Shown: positions 8,826 to 17,613 of the stretch, piece after piece | Layout of the letters: every line of letters begins with the position of its first letter | Numbering within the stretch: position 1 is the first letter of the stretch | Source: Acuticoccus sp. I52.16.1 | Lineage (GTDB): Bacteria; Pseudomonadota; Alphaproteobacteria; Rhizobiales; Amorphaceae | DNA: 64,000 nucleotides | Reading direction: 5' to 3' | Assembly (NCBI RefSeq): GCF_022865125.1 | Contig: NZ_CP094828.1 | Location: 868,001 to 932,000 of the forward strand | The notes under the pieces: model-generated | The model's input: only the letters and a program-made list of their open reading frames with translations | What the model was told of the DNA's origin: nothing | Database searches by the model: none | Position numbers and translations under genes: made by a program

Positions 8826-9224
8826 TCAGACCGGGCGGGCCGGGCCGCGCAAGTCGTCCATGATCGGGCATTCGGGCCGGTCGTCGCCGTGGCAGCGGCC
8901 GACCAGCGCCTCCAGCGTGCCGCGCATCGCCTCCAGCTCGGCGATCTTCGCCGCGATGCGTTCCAGGTGGCTCTGTGCCACCCGCTTCACGTCGTGGCTG
9001 TGGCGGTGCGTGTCGCGCTCCAGCGTCAGCAGCGTGCGGCAGTCTTCGACCGAGAAGCCCAGCGAGCGGGCCCGGCCCACGAACGCCAGCGCGGACAGCT
9101 CCGTCTCGCCGAAATCGCGGTAGCCGTTGGGAAGGCGCTGCGAGCGCACCAGGCCGATGTCCTCGTAATAGCGGATCGTCTTCGCCGGGACGCCGCTCTG
9201 TGCCGCCGCCTCGCCAATGTTCAT
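8826..9224 (-). CDS. cueR: CueR, MerR-family copper-responsive activator
   Basis: This 132-residue MerR-type regulator has an N-terminal winged helix-turn-helix ([21 protein letters not shown]), a dimerisation coiled coil, and the C-terminal metal loop [12 protein letters not shown]. In that loop two cysteines are separated by seven residues, as in E. coli CueR, where they bind Cu(I) linearly. The ATG at 9224 is preceded by GGGAG. It is divergent from copA and should activate it by untwisting the 19-bp-spaced promoter at 9266-9296. The metal-binding loop makes a zinc or mercury sensor unlikely. Confidence 0.95.
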   Translation of the reverse strand: MNIGEAAAQSGVPAKTIRYYEDIGLVRSQRLPNGYRDFGETELSALAFVGRARSLGFSVEDCRTLLTLERDTHRHSHDVKRVAQSHLERIAAKIAELEAMRGTLEALVGRCHGDDRPECPIMDDLRGPARPV

Positions 9225-9265
9225 CGCCGTCTCCCTGTCCACCGCGACAGATGGGGGCGCGGCGC

Positions 9266-9296
9266 TTGACCTTCCAGTGACTAGAAGCCCCATATC
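9266..9296 (+). promoter_or_regulatory. CueR-type copA promoter and operator
   Basis: A -35 element TTGACC (9266-9271) and a -10-like CATATC (9291-9296) are separated by 19 bp, the over-long spacing typical of MerR-family targets. Between them lies a near-perfect dyad, CTTCCAGTGACTAGAAG (9271-9287), with CTTC/GAAG ends as in known CueR sites. It lies 29 bp upstream of the copA start and 42 bp from cueR. Confidence 0.85.
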
Positions 9297-9324
9297 CGCC
9301 GCGTTGCAGACCACGAGGCATCCT

Positions 9325-11862
9325 ATGGCCCCCTCCGAGACGGCCCGACCCGAGACGGTCCAAACCGGGACGGTCACGGCCGGACACGGCGCGCATGCGT
9401 GTCACTCCAGCCACGGCGACCCGGGCGCGCCGGACGCCGCCACCGTGCGCGATCCGGTCTGCGGGATGACCGTGGACCCCGCCGCCGGCAAGCCGACGCG
9501 CACCGAGGGCGGCCGCGCCTTCCACTTCTGCTGCGCGCGCTGCGCCGACACGTTCGCCGCCGCGCCCGGCGACTACCTCACCGCCGAGGACCCCGTCTGC
9601 GGTATGTCCGTCGACCGCGCGACCGCCGGACAGATGATCCACCACGACGGGGAGAAGATCTACTTCTGCTCCGCCCGGTGCCGGGAGACGTTCGAGGCCG
9701 ATCCGGCGCGCTATTCCGGCGGGCGCCCCGTCCCCGCACCGATGCCCGAGGGCACCATCTATACCTGTCCGATGGATCCCGAGATCGAGCAGGTGGGCCC
9801 CGGCACCTGTCCCATCTGCGGCATGGCGCTGGAGCCCAAGGGGATCCCCGCCGCCGATGCGGGCCCCAACCCGGAGCTCGTCGACTTCACGCGCCGCTTC
9901 GGCCTCGGCGCGATCCTCACCCTGCCGCTCGTGGTGATCGCGATGGGGCCCATGGTCGGCCTCGACGTCGCCTACCTCACCGGTCCCCGTCTCGCCCGCT
10001 GGGCCGAGCTGGTGCTGGCGACGCCGGTGGTCATGTGGTGCGGCTGGCCCTTCCTGGTGCGCGGGGCGCGCTCGTTCCGCACGATGAACCTCAACATGTT
10101 CTCGCTGATCGCGATGGGCGTGGTAGCGGCCTACGTCTTCAGTCTCGTCGCCGTGCTGGCCCCGGATCTCTTCCCGGCCGGCTTCCGCGACCACTCTGGC
10201 GAGGTCGGCGTCTACTTCGAGGCGTCCGCCGTGATCGTCGTCCTGGTTCTGCTGGGGCAGATCCTGGAGCTGCGCGCACGCGAGCGCACCGGTTCGGCGA
10301 TCCGCGCCCTGCTCGACCTCGCCGCCAAGACCGCCCGCGTGGTGCGTGAGGACGGTCGCGAGGAGGAGGTGGCGCTGGAGTCCGTCGCTCTCGGCGACAG
10401 GGTGCGGGTGCGGCCCGGCGAGAAGGTGCCGGTCGACGGCACGGTCGTCGAGGGGCGCTCCTCGATCGACGAATCGATGCTGACCGGCGAGCCGGTGCCG
10501 GTGGAGAAGGCGGTCGGCGACACGGTGACCGGCGCGACGCTGAACGGCACCGGCAGCCTCGTCATCGAGGCGACGCGCATCGGCGAGGACACGATGCTGT
10601 CGCGCATCGTCGAGATGGTCGCCGCCGCGCAGCGTTCCCGCGCGCCGATCCAGAAACTCGCCGACCGTGTGGCCGGTTGGTTCGTCCCCACCGTCGTCGC
10701 CGTCGCCGTGGCGGCGTTCGTCGCGTGGGCGGTCGTCGGCCCCGCCCCGGCGCTCGGTCACGCGCTGGTGGCCGCCATCTCGGTGCTCATCATCGCCTGC
10801 CCGTGCGCGTTGGGGCTGGCGACGCCGATGTCGATCATGGCCGCCACCGGGCGCGGCGCGCAGGCCGGCGTCCTCGTCCGCGACGCCGAGGCGCTGGAGG
10901 GCTTCGCCAAGGTCGACACGCTGATCGTCGACAAGACCGGGACGCTCACCGTCGGCAAGCCCGAGCTCGTCGAGGTGGTGGCGCTGGGGTCCCGCGCGGA
11001 CGACGAGGTGCTGCGCCTCGCCGCCAGCCTGGAGCGCGGATCGGAGCACCCGCTCGCCGACGCCATCGTCAGGGGCGCGGAGGCGCGCGGCCTGATGCTC
11101 GCCAAGGCCGAGGACTTCGACGCGGCCACCGGCAAGGGCGTCTCCGGCCGCGTCGAGGGTGTGTCGGTGGCGCTCGGCAACGCCAAGATGCTGGCCGACC
11201 TCGGCCTGGAGGCGCCCACCGCCGACGCCGACGCCCGTCGCGACCAGGGCGAGACGGTGATGTTCGTGGTGGTGGACGGCGCGGTCGCCGGGCTCGTCAG
11301 CGTCGCCGATCCGGTGAAGGAGACCACCGCGCAGGCGCTGAAGGCGCTGCACGACCTGGGACTGACGATCATCATGGCGACCGGCGACAACGCCCGCACC
11401 GCCAAGGCGATCGCCGCCCGGCTCGGGATCGACGACATCCGCGCCGACGTCTCGCCGCAGGACAAGGCCGCCCTCGTCGCGGCGCTGAAGGCGCAGGGGC
11501 GCACGGTGGCGATGGCGGGCGACGGGGTGAACGACGCCCCGGCGCTCGCCGCGGCCGACGTCGGCATCGCCATGGGCACGGGGGCGGACGTCGCCATCGA
11601 GAGCGCGGGGCTGACGCTGGTGAAGGGGGACCTCGGCGCCATCGTGCGGGCGCGCAAGCTGTCGTTGAAGACGATGGCGAATATCCGCCAGAACCTCTTC
11701 TTCGCGCTGGTCTACAACGGTGCGGGGGTGCCGATCGCGGCCGGCGTCCTCTACCCGGTGTTCGGCCTGCTGCTGTCGCCGATGTTCGCGGCGGCTGCGA
11801 TGAGCCTCTCCTCGGTTTGCGTCATCGCCAACGCGCTGCGGCTCAAGGCGGCGCGGATCTGA
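9325..11862 (+). CDS. copA: Copper-exporting P1B-type ATPase
   Basis: This 845-residue inner-membrane ATPase pumps copper ions out of the cytoplasm. In place of the common HMA domain, the N-terminus carries a His-rich stretch, two YHS domains (about 43-85 and 89-131, each with DPVCGM), and a heavy-metal-binding CPMDPEI...CPICGM domain (146-171). The core follows: the TGEP actuator loop, the CPC ion site at 492-494 (CPCALGL), the phosphorylated Asp536 in DKTGT, and the [10 protein letters not shown] hinge. ATG 9325 has GAGG six bases upstream. The CPC motif and the CueR promoter fix copper as the substrate. The YHS-type N-terminus may take metal from a different donor than CopZ. Confidence 0.95.
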   Translation: MAPSETARPETVQTGTVTAGHGAHACHSSHGDPGAPDAATVRDPVCGMTVDPAAGKPTRTEGGRAFHFCCARCADTFAAAPGDYLTAEDPVCGMSVDRATAGQMIHHDGEKIYFCSARCRETFEADPARYSGGRPVPAPMPEGTIYTCPMDPEIEQVGPGTCPICGMALEPKGIPAADAGPNPELVDFTRRFGLGAILTLPLVVIAMGPMVGLDVAYLTGPRLARWAELVLATPVVMWCGWPFLVRGARSFRTMNLNMFSLIAMGVVAAYVFSLVAVLAPDLFPAGFRDHSGEVGVYFEASAVIVVLVLLGQILELRARERTGSAIRALLDLAAKTARVVREDGREEEVALESVALGDRVRVRPGEKVPVDGTVVEGRSSIDESMLTGEPVPVEKAVGDTVTGATLNGTGSLVIEATRIGEDTMLSRIVEMVAAAQRSRAPIQKLADRVAGWFVPTVVAVAVAAFVAWAVVGPAPALGHALVAAISVLIIACPCALGLATPMSIMAATGRGAQAGVLVRDAEALEGFAKVDTLIVDKTGTLTVGKPELVEVVALGSRADDEVLRLAASLERGSEHPLADAIVRGAEARGLMLAKAEDFDAATGKGVSGRVEGVSVALGNAKMLADLGLEAPTADADARRDQGETVMFVVVDGAVAGLVSVADPVKETTAQALKALHDLGLTIIMATGDNARTAKAIAARLGIDDIRADVSPQDKAALVAALKAQGRTVAMAGDGVNDAPALAAADVGIAMGTGADVAIESAGLTLVKGDLGAIVRARKLSLKTMANIRQNLFFALVYNGAGVPIAAGVLYPVFGLLLSPMFAAAAMSLSSVCVIANALRLKAARI

Positions 11863-11899
11863 CCGCCACTCGCCATGGTGGCGCGCTGGCCGGAAGCGC

Positions 11900-12118
11900 T
11901 CAGCCCTTGTGGCGGTCGCGCATCGGCCGGCGCAGCGCGGACCACAGCGAGGTGCCGGTGAGCATGCCGAGGACGTAGACGCCGATCGCCACCAGCGCGA
12001 ACGGCGCCGTCAGCGACCAGTTGAGGAGCGAGACGGTGACCGCGCCGGTGTTCTGCACGGCGAACACCGCGAGAACGATGAGCAGGACGACGGCAATGAT
12101 GGTGTTGACGGTTTTCAT
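11900..12118 (-). CDS. LapA-domain (DUF1049) small membrane protein
   Basis: This 72-residue protein has two hydrophobic segments (about residues 6-24 and 38-60) separated by the VQNTGAVTVSLLNW motif typical of the lipopolysaccharide assembly protein A domain. It ends in a basic tail. In E. coli, LapA/LapB control lipid A synthesis through LpxC turnover. Isolated LapA-domain proteins such as this one, without LapB next door, are common in alphaproteobacteria and are less well understood. It converges with copA, with 37 bp between the stop codons. Confidence 0.85.
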   Translation of the reverse strand: MKTVNTIIAVVLLIVLAVFAVQNTGAVTVSLLNWSLTAPFALVAIGVYVLGMLTGTSLWSALRRPMRDRHKG

Positions 12119-12370
12119 AGGTCTTGGCTCTCTTGCGCCGATGGTTTGCCCTACCCGTAGAGCAGCTTCGCGCCGATGAAAATCGACGACCGGCGAATTC
12201 GGACCTTGGTCGCCCCGCCGGCCCGGCGCGCGGCGTCGGCATGACGGTGCATGGCGGCCGTTCGAAAATTTCCCCGGCTCCGTCGGCTAAATGGCTTGCA
12301 ATGCACCGAGCGCAGCGATAGATGGGGCTCTCCAACGCGGCCCGGTTCACACCGGTGCCCGCCAAGGTCG

Positions 12371-12447
12371 GCGCCGGTAGCTCAGCTGGATAGAGCACCA
12401 GACTACGAATCTGGGGGTCGGGGGTTCGAATCCTCCCCGGCGCGCCA
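12371..12447 (+). tRNA. tRNA-Arg (anticodon ACG)
   Basis: The 77-nt cloverleaf has acceptor arms GCGCCGG (12371-12377) and CCGGCGC (12437-12443), discriminator G, and an encoded CCA (12445-12447). The D-loop TAGCTCAGCTGGATAG is standard. The anticodon stem CCAGA/TCTGG encloses CTACGAA with anticodon ACG (inosine at the wobble position, reading CGU/CGC/CGA). The T-loop is TTCGAAT. A T-run follows at about 12453. The 3' end borders mobile-element remnants, so this gene may once have served as an integration site. Confidence 0.96.
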
Positions 12448-12454
12448 TCTCACT

Positions 12455-12727
12455 TTTTTTACTGTAAACGTCGCCTAACGCCTTGAAGGGAAAGGCGAAA
12501 TTAGGTGTTCGAAGTCCTTTATTTCGGTTGTATGCCAGAGGCTCCACAAAAGCAAGGCGAAGGACGGTTTTCTTGCCGATCAGATCGGAATTACTCCATA
12601 TACCCCAAGGACTTGCGAGAAATCTGAGCGCGTGTTCGAACGACTCCTCCCAGGTACGGCGTGGTTTGCCGTTTTTAACCAGCTTTTCCTCGGCGAGTGC
12701 TTTTTCGCGCTCTAGCTTAGAGCGGTT
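12455..12727 (-). pseudogene. Serine site-specific recombinase, C-terminal fragment
   Basis: The minus strand encodes about 90 residues resembling the extreme C-terminus of large serine recombinases (resolvase/recombinase family): a charged LEREKALAEEKL helix, ALRFLASPWGIW, KTVLRLAFVEPLAYNRN and GLRTPNFAFPFK. There is no catalytic domain and no plausible start. The frame runs on into the tRNA without a stop. Base composition is clearly lower in G+C than the neighbouring genes. Adjacent to a tRNA 3' end, this is best read as the scar of an integrated element. Confidence 0.6.
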
Positions 12728-12744
12728 CGCGCTCGGAATGAATC

Positions 12745-12960
12745 GCTGTGGGATTCCCGAATCAGCGGAAGTCTGATTCAGCATCATGGCTGGCGATGGG
12801 GGGCCAGTCATGATGCCCAAGCTGCTCTCTGACGATCTTCGCCTTCGCGTGGTTCGCGCCATCGACGATGGAATGTCCCGCCGGCAGGCCGCGGCGCGGT
12901 TCGAGGTCGCCCCGTCCACGGCGATCCGATGGTACGATGCGCACGAAGAGCTTCATACGG
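12745..12960 (+). mobile_element. IS630-family insertion sequence remnant (left end and transposase N-terminus)
   Basis: From ATG 12810/12813 the frame encodes about 45 residues with the IS630 transposase N-terminal helix-turn-helix (LSDDLRLRVVRAIDDGMSRR, then QAAARFEVAPSTAIRW), after which similarity stops. Upstream is a perfect inverted repeat, GAATCAG/CTGATTC (12759-12765 and 12773-12779), of the kind found near IS630 ends. The DDE catalytic domain is absent, so the element is dead. The frame runs into the SDR gene by chance, which could mislead automatic start calling. Confidence 0.6.
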
Positions 12961-13073
12961 TCGATCCGATCCATGCCAATTGTTCGGCAGAGGCGAATTC
13001 AAATGTCAATTCTGCGGCGATTGTTTACCCCGATGCGCCGCATACCTTCCCCTGCGAAGCAAGGGAGTTCAGC

Positions 13074-13805
13074 ATGGCCGACAGAGTTGCCATCATCACC
13101 GGCGCGTCCCGCGGGATCGGCGCCGAAGTAGCCCGAACGCTGGCCGCGGACGGGTTCGCGGTTGTCGTCAACTACGCCAGCAGCGCGGCGAAGGCGGAGG
13201 CGGTCGTGGCCGGCATCGAGGCGGCGGGCGGCCGCGCCGTCGCGATCGGCGCCGACCTCGCCGAACCCGGCGGCGCCAAGGCGCTGTTCGACGCTGCCGA
13301 GAGCGCGTTCGGACCGGTGCATACGCTCGTCAACAATGCCGGGATCATGACGCTGTCGCCGGTGGCCGACACGGACGACGCGGTGTTCGACGCGCAACTC
13401 GCCGTCAACCTCGCCGGCCCCTTCCGCCTGATGCGCGAGGGCGCGAACCGGCTCGTCGAGGGCGGCCGCATCGTCAACTTCTCGTCCAGCGTCGTCGGCC
13501 TGTGCCAGCCCGGATATGCGACCTATGCCGCGACCAAGGCCGCGCTGGAGACGATGACGAAGGTGCTCGCCAAGGAACTCGGCGGCCGGCGGATCACCGT
13601 CAACGCCGTGGCGCCGGGGCCGGTGGCAACGGAACTCTTCCTCGCCGGCAAGAGCGACGAGCTGGTCGCCCAGATCGCGGCGATGAACCCGTTCGGGCGG
13701 CTCGGCGAGCCCGGCGACATCGCCCGCGTCGTGCGCTTCCTGGCGAGCGCGGAGAGCGGCTGGGTCAACGGCCAGACGATCCGCGCCAACGGCGGCATGG
13801 TCTGA
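13074..13805 (+). CDS. Short-chain dehydrogenase/reductase (FabG-like)
   Basis: This 243-residue SDR has the NAD(P) motif TGASRGIG at residues 9-16, NNAG near 88, and a YATYAATK segment holding the catalytic Tyr-x3-Lys with a preceding SSS. ATG 13074 follows GGGAG at 13063-13067; the same frame continues upstream into IS630 remnant sequence, which is not part of the gene. It is followed after 53 bp by a tautomerase, suggesting a small redox/isomerase pair. Substrate unknown. Confidence 0.9.
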   Translation: MADRVAIITGASRGIGAEVARTLAADGFAVVVNYASSAAKAEAVVAGIEAAGGRAVAIGADLAEPGGAKALFDAAESAFGPVHTLVNNAGIMTLSPVADTDDAVFDAQLAVNLAGPFRLMREGANRLVEGGRIVNFSSSVVGLCQPGYATYAATKAALETMTKVLAKELGGRRITVNAVAPGPVATELFLAGKSDELVAQIAAMNPFGRLGEPGDIARVVRFLASAESGWVNGQTIRANGGMV

Positions 13806-13858
13806 CGGCCGCCCCCGCCGCGAAAATCCGCCACCAGAGACATGACGAAGGAGCGCAC

Positions 13859-14098
13859 ATGCCGTTCGTGAACATCAAGACGCCCGAAGCCGCATTGACG
13901 GCGGCGCAGAAGAGCGAGATCGGCCACCGGGTGACCGAGCTGATGGTCGACTACTTCTCCGAGGCCGCCCGCCCGCACACCATGGTCCTGATCGAGGAAG
14001 TGGCCGACGGCGGCTATTACCGTGCCGACGAGGTCTTCATCGTCCCGGAGGCCCACCGCGCCGCCGCGGGGCGCCGAGGCTTCGCTTCGGGCACCTGA
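13859..14098 (+). CDS. 4-oxalocrotonate tautomerase family protein
   Basis: This 79-residue protein starts MPFVNIKTP, so after methionine removal proline becomes residue 1, the catalytic base of the tautomerase superfamily. GGAG lies eight bases upstream. It is somewhat longer than the 62-residue 4-oxalocrotonate tautomerases, with a distinct VDYFSEAARPHTMVLIEEV core. It probably forms small oligomers and isomerises or hydrates an unsaturated acid. Its partner is the upstream SDR. Confidence 0.85.
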   Translation: MPFVNIKTPEAALTAAQKSEIGHRVTELMVDYFSEAARPHTMVLIEEVADGGYYRADEVFIVPEAHRAAAGRRGFASGT

Positions 14099-14248
14099 AC
14101 CCGGCGTCGAGCGCTGCGGCCGCGCGTCGTCCTGGTGCGGACACGGGGGCGCGCTTCGGCCGGGGCCGGGCGCGCGCCTGTGCGCCATGAGCCCGCTGCG
14201 GAGCGCGTGCACCGCGGTGTGGACGCCCTCGATGTGCCGTCCCCGGCC

Positions 14249-15184
14249 TCAACGCGCCTCGCCGCTCGCCGTGCCCCAGCCGAAATCGTCCCAGAAGCGG
14301 CGCCACAGGGGGCGCTCGTCCGGGTGGGCGGGTTCCAGGATGACGGTCGCCGTGGTGCCGTTGATGAGCGGCACCTGCTCGGGCCGCGCGTCGAGCGTGA
14401 TCTCGACCGGTACGCGTTGGGCGAGGCGGACCCACTGGAAGGACGGCTCCGGCGCCTGCAGCAGACTGGTCGACGCGTCCTCGGTGTAGGCGATGCCGGC
14501 GGAGATGCCCGCGACCGTCCCCGGCACGACCTCCCCGCTCGACATGAAGCGCACGCGGGCGGCCGCGCCGACGGCGATCCGCGGCAACTGCGTTTCGAGG
14601 AAGAAGGCGTCGATGCGGAACGAATCCGAATCGACGATGGCGAGGAGCGGGGTGCCGGCGGTCGCATAGTCGCCGGTGTCGGCCGCGAGATTGGAGACGG
14701 TCCCGTTCGCCGGCGCCATGATCGCGGTGCGCTCGAGGTCGACCTCGGCGACGCTCTCGGCCGCCTGCGCCGCCTTCAGCGCCGCCTCCGCCGCCTTGGT
14801 GGAGAGGTCCGCGCTCGCCACGTCCACGTCGGCGACCGAGACCGAGCCGCGGCGCTTCAACTCGTCGTAGCGCTTGGAGACCTGACGCGCGATCTCCAGC
14901 CGCGCCTCGGCCTCCTCACGCGTGGCGGTCGCCTGGGCGTGGGCGAGGGTGTAGTTGGTCTCGTCCACCGTGAAGAGGAGATCGCCGCGTCGCACCGTCA
15001 TGTTGTTCTTCACCGCGATCCGGGTGATCTCGCCCGACACCTGCGCCGCGATCTCGACGATGTCGGCCCGCACGTGGGCGTCGCGCGTCCACGGCTCGCG
15101 GAAGATCCCGTTCCACACGTAGACGCCGGCATAGATCGCGCTGATCGTGATGATGGTCGTGAGGAGGAGGCGAACGATGATCAT
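14249..15184 (-). CDS. Membrane fusion protein, HlyD/AaeA type
   Basis: This 311-residue periplasmic adaptor has an N-terminal membrane anchor (about residues 4-24), a biotinyl-lipoyl-like half (AAQVSGEITRIAVKNNMTVRRG), an alpha-helical hairpin rich in Ala and Glu (about 95-155), and the second half motif TAIMAPANGTVSNL. It is the last gene of a three-gene minus-strand operon with a DUF1656 protein and a FUSC transporter, the arrangement of the E. coli aaeXAB aromatic-acid efflux system. It links the inner-membrane exporter to an outer-membrane channel encoded elsewhere. Confidence 0.9.
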   Translation of the reverse strand: MIIVRLLLTTIITISAIYAGVYVWNGIFREPWTRDAHVRADIVEIAAQVSGEITRIAVKNNMTVRRGDLLFTVDETNYTLAHAQATATREEAEARLEIARQVSKRYDELKRRGSVSVADVDVASADLSTKAAEAALKAAQAAESVAEVDLERTAIMAPANGTVSNLAADTGDYATAGTPLLAIVDSDSFRIDAFFLETQLPRIAVGAAARVRFMSSGEVVPGTVAGISAGIAYTEDASTSLLQAPEPSFQWVRLAQRVPVEITLDARPEQVPLINGTTATVILEPAHPDERPLWRRFWDDFGWGTASGEAR

Positions 15185-15187
15185 CGG

Positions 15188-15391
15188 TCAGAAATCCGGT
15201 GTGAGCCACGCGACGACGCCGAGCGTCACGACGTAGAGCGAGAGCCGGGCGAGGGGCGGATGGAAGAAGAAGCGCCAGAGGCCGAGCCGCAGCATCAGCG
15301 CGTCGGCCATGTACCAGAGCAGCGCGGCGGCGACGGCGCAGGCGAGCAGGCTCGGGTAGAGCATGCCGATGAAGGCGAGCTCATGATGCAT
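15188..15391 (-). CDS. DUF1656 (AaeX-like) small membrane protein
   Basis: This 67-residue protein has two membrane segments (about 9-29 and 48-63) and begins MHHELAFIGMLYPS, the recognisable DUF1656 start. It overlaps the end of the FUSC gene by 11 bp, and its stop lies 3 bp before the membrane fusion protein start, so all three are translationally linked. Homologues always accompany FUSC-type efflux pumps; their own function is not settled. Confidence 0.88.
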   Translation of the reverse strand: MHHELAFIGMLYPSLLACAVAAALLWYMADALMLRLGLWRFFFHPPLARLSLYVVTLGVVAWLTPDF

Positions 15392-17492
15392 GCTGGACCT
15401 CCGGACGGCGCGCCAGGGAGCCGGTCGCGATGATCGCCGCCAACAGCTCGGCGACGGCGGTGTAGCGCAGCGCCTCGACGCGGGCCTCCTCGTCGAGGCG
15501 CGGGTCGGCGAAGATGCCGGCCATCGCGCCGCGCACCTCCTCGAACACCGGGCAGTCGGGCGCGCCGCTGCGCCGCCGCGCCGCCCCCGTCAGCGCCGCC
15601 GTCAGCCGCCGCGCGTAGACGCCCAGCTCCGGCGGCAGGTGCCCCCGCGTCTCCAACCGCCGCTTCTGGGACAGCTCGCCGCTGGCGATCAGCGCCGCGC
15701 GGGCCCGCAGGCGCAGGTGCATGCCGCGCGCATCGTCGGGCGCGACGCTGAGGCCGAGATCGGCCAGCACGTCGATGAATTGCTCCAGCAGCGTGTCGTC
15801 CCGGATCGTCCCGCGGGCCGCCCGGCCGAGCAGCGCATCGGTGGCGCGTCGCAGGTGACGCCGCACCCATCCGGCGTCCTCGGGAAAGACGATGGTGAGC
15901 GCCGAGATCATCGCCACCGGCAGGAATGCCAGCGTCAGCAGCGCGTTGACGAGGGTGATCGGGTCGAAGCTCGGCGTGTTCTGCGGCTGGAAGCCGACCG
16001 CGATCGCCATGATCGAGCCGATCGCGAACGGCAGGTCCGGCAGCTGGCGGGCGACGTAGAAGATGGCGAAGACCGCGCCGCCGAGGATCAGCGCCAGCGC
16101 GGCGAACCCCTCGACATTGGGCAGCACCGCCATCAGCACCATCGCGAAGACGCCCCCGCAGCCGATGCCGAGGCCGATCTTGATGGCGCCGCCCAGCCGC
16201 ACCGCGCGGGGCACGATCGTCGGAAAGATGAGCGTGATGGCGGTGCCGATCAGCGCCAGGACCTGCCCGTTCGGCCACGCGGTGGCGAGCCAGACGGTCG
16301 TCAGCACGAGGAAGAGCAGCGTCGGCCGCAGCGCGAACTCGGCCGCGCCGAGGGGATCGAAGTAGCGCCCCGCCATGGGGGTGACGCTCGGGGCCGGGCG
16401 GGACGGGTCGGCCAGATCCGCTTCGGCGCGCAACAGCGCCTCGACGCCGAGCGCCAGCTGGCGCATCCGGAAGAAGGCGGCGCCGACGCGCAGCTGCCGG
16501 CCGGTGAGCGGGTCGCCGGGCGGCGGCAGCACGTGGCGCGGGTGCAGCGCGTCGCACAGGGCGGCCATCGCATCGGCGGCGGCGAGCGCGTCGGCCGCGG
16601 GGGCGTCCGGCGGCGGCAGCAGGTCGATCGCCTCTGCGAGGCGCCGGCGGCCGGCGCGGATATCGTCGTCGCCGGCCTCCTGCGGCACGTGGTCGAGGGC
16701 GAAGCGGCCGGTCTCGGCCCGGATCGCCACGAGGTTCAAGGCGTTGGCGACCGCGGTCATGCGGGGGCGCAGGTGGTGGCGCCGCGTGCGCTCGTAGGCG
16801 AGGCCCCGCAACGCGGAGTTGGCGGCCCCCAGCGCCGGAAGCACCGTCGGCTCGTAGGCCACCGCGGCGGCATCGCCCCGCAGGATGCGCCCGGTCAGCG
16901 AGAGCGTCGCCTCGCGCGCGCTGCGCAGGCTGTCCGCCGCCTGCACCGAGATCGAGCGCGGGAAGACCACCAGCATCACCACGAAGGCGACGATCACCGG
17001 GATCGCGGTCTCGGTGGTGCGCTCGAGCGCCAGTGCGAAGGCGCCGTCGATCTGGGCGCCGGTGTCGATCACGACGGTGAGGGTCACCAGGCCGGCGCTG
17101 CCGTAGGCATAGACGTCGAGCCCGCTCTGCATCTGGCCGAAGAAGGCGACGAGGAAGACGAAGATCGCCAGCGCCAGGATCGCGGTCTCGCCGATCTGCC
17201 CGAACATCACCGCCAGCACGAAGCCCGACAGGCACCCCAGCAGCGTCCCGACGAGGCGCGTGGTCGCCCGCCACACGGTGGTCCCGCCGTCCGGCCGCAC
17301 GATCAGCGGGATGGTGATGAGGGCCCAGTAGGTATGGTCGAGGTCGAGCAGGAAGGCGGTATAGAGCGACAGGACGGTGACCAGCGCGACCTTGAGAGCG
17401 TAGGTCGACTGCGCATCGGCGATGGCGGCGCTCAGCCGCGCGATGCGCCGGGAATGGCCGCGCGGCGGGACGTGGGTCAGCTCGATCGCCAT
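15381..17492 (-). CDS. FUSC-family efflux transporter (AaeB-like)
   Basis: This 703-residue inner-membrane exporter consists of two similar halves, each with about five to six membrane segments, separated by a long cytoplasmic stretch. The first half opens with YALKVALVTVLSLYTAFLLD, and the second contains LALIGTAITLIFPT. This is the fusaric acid resistance/AaeB layout, used to expel aromatic or weak organic acids. ATG 17492 has GAAAGG upstream. It is first in the operon. The substrate is unknown; aromatic carboxylates are the family precedent. No LysR or other regulator is adjacent. Confidence 0.9.
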   Translation of the reverse strand: MAIELTHVPPRGHSRRIARLSAAIADAQSTYALKVALVTVLSLYTAFLLDLDHTYWALITIPLIVRPDGGTTVWRATTRLVGTLLGCLSGFVLAVMFGQIGETAILALAIFVFLVAFFGQMQSGLDVYAYGSAGLVTLTVVIDTGAQIDGAFALALERTTETAIPVIVAFVVMLVVFPRSISVQAADSLRSAREATLSLTGRILRGDAAAVAYEPTVLPALGAANSALRGLAYERTRRHHLRPRMTAVANALNLVAIRAETGRFALDHVPQEAGDDDIRAGRRRLAEAIDLLPPPDAPAADALAAADAMAALCDALHPRHVLPPPGDPLTGRQLRVGAAFFRMRQLALGVEALLRAEADLADPSRPAPSVTPMAGRYFDPLGAAEFALRPTLLFLVLTTVWLATAWPNGQVLALIGTAITLIFPTIVPRAVRLGGAIKIGLGIGCGGVFAMVLMAVLPNVEGFAALALILGGAVFAIFYVARQLPDLPFAIGSIMAIAVGFQPQNTPSFDPITLVNALLTLAFLPVAMISALTIVFPEDAGWVRRHLRRATDALLGRAARGTIRDDTLLEQFIDVLADLGLSVAPDDARGMHLRLRARAALIASGELSQKRRLETRGHLPPELGVYARRLTAALTGAARRRSGAPDCPVFEEVRGAMAGIFADPRLDEEARVEALRYTAVAELLAAIIATGSLARRPEVQHAS

Positions 17493-17613
17493 GTTGAGCC
17501 TTTCTCGTGCGCCGCATGGGCCGGAGTCCCCCCGGCCCACGCGCACGTTATCGTCCCCTCGCCCGGCGATCCATTATCCTTGTGGCTGAGGTGGTGTGCG
17601 CGCGCCGCCGGAC

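Noticed and set aside
12347-12450. Peptide GGFEPPTPRFVVWCSIQLSYRR on the minus strand
   Set aside because: This is the well-known false translation of a tRNA gene in reverse, not a protein.
12786-13073. N-terminal extension of the SDR with a helix-turn-helix
   Set aside because: The extension is IS630 transposase remnant that happens to be in frame; the SDR has its own ribosome site and ATG at 13074.
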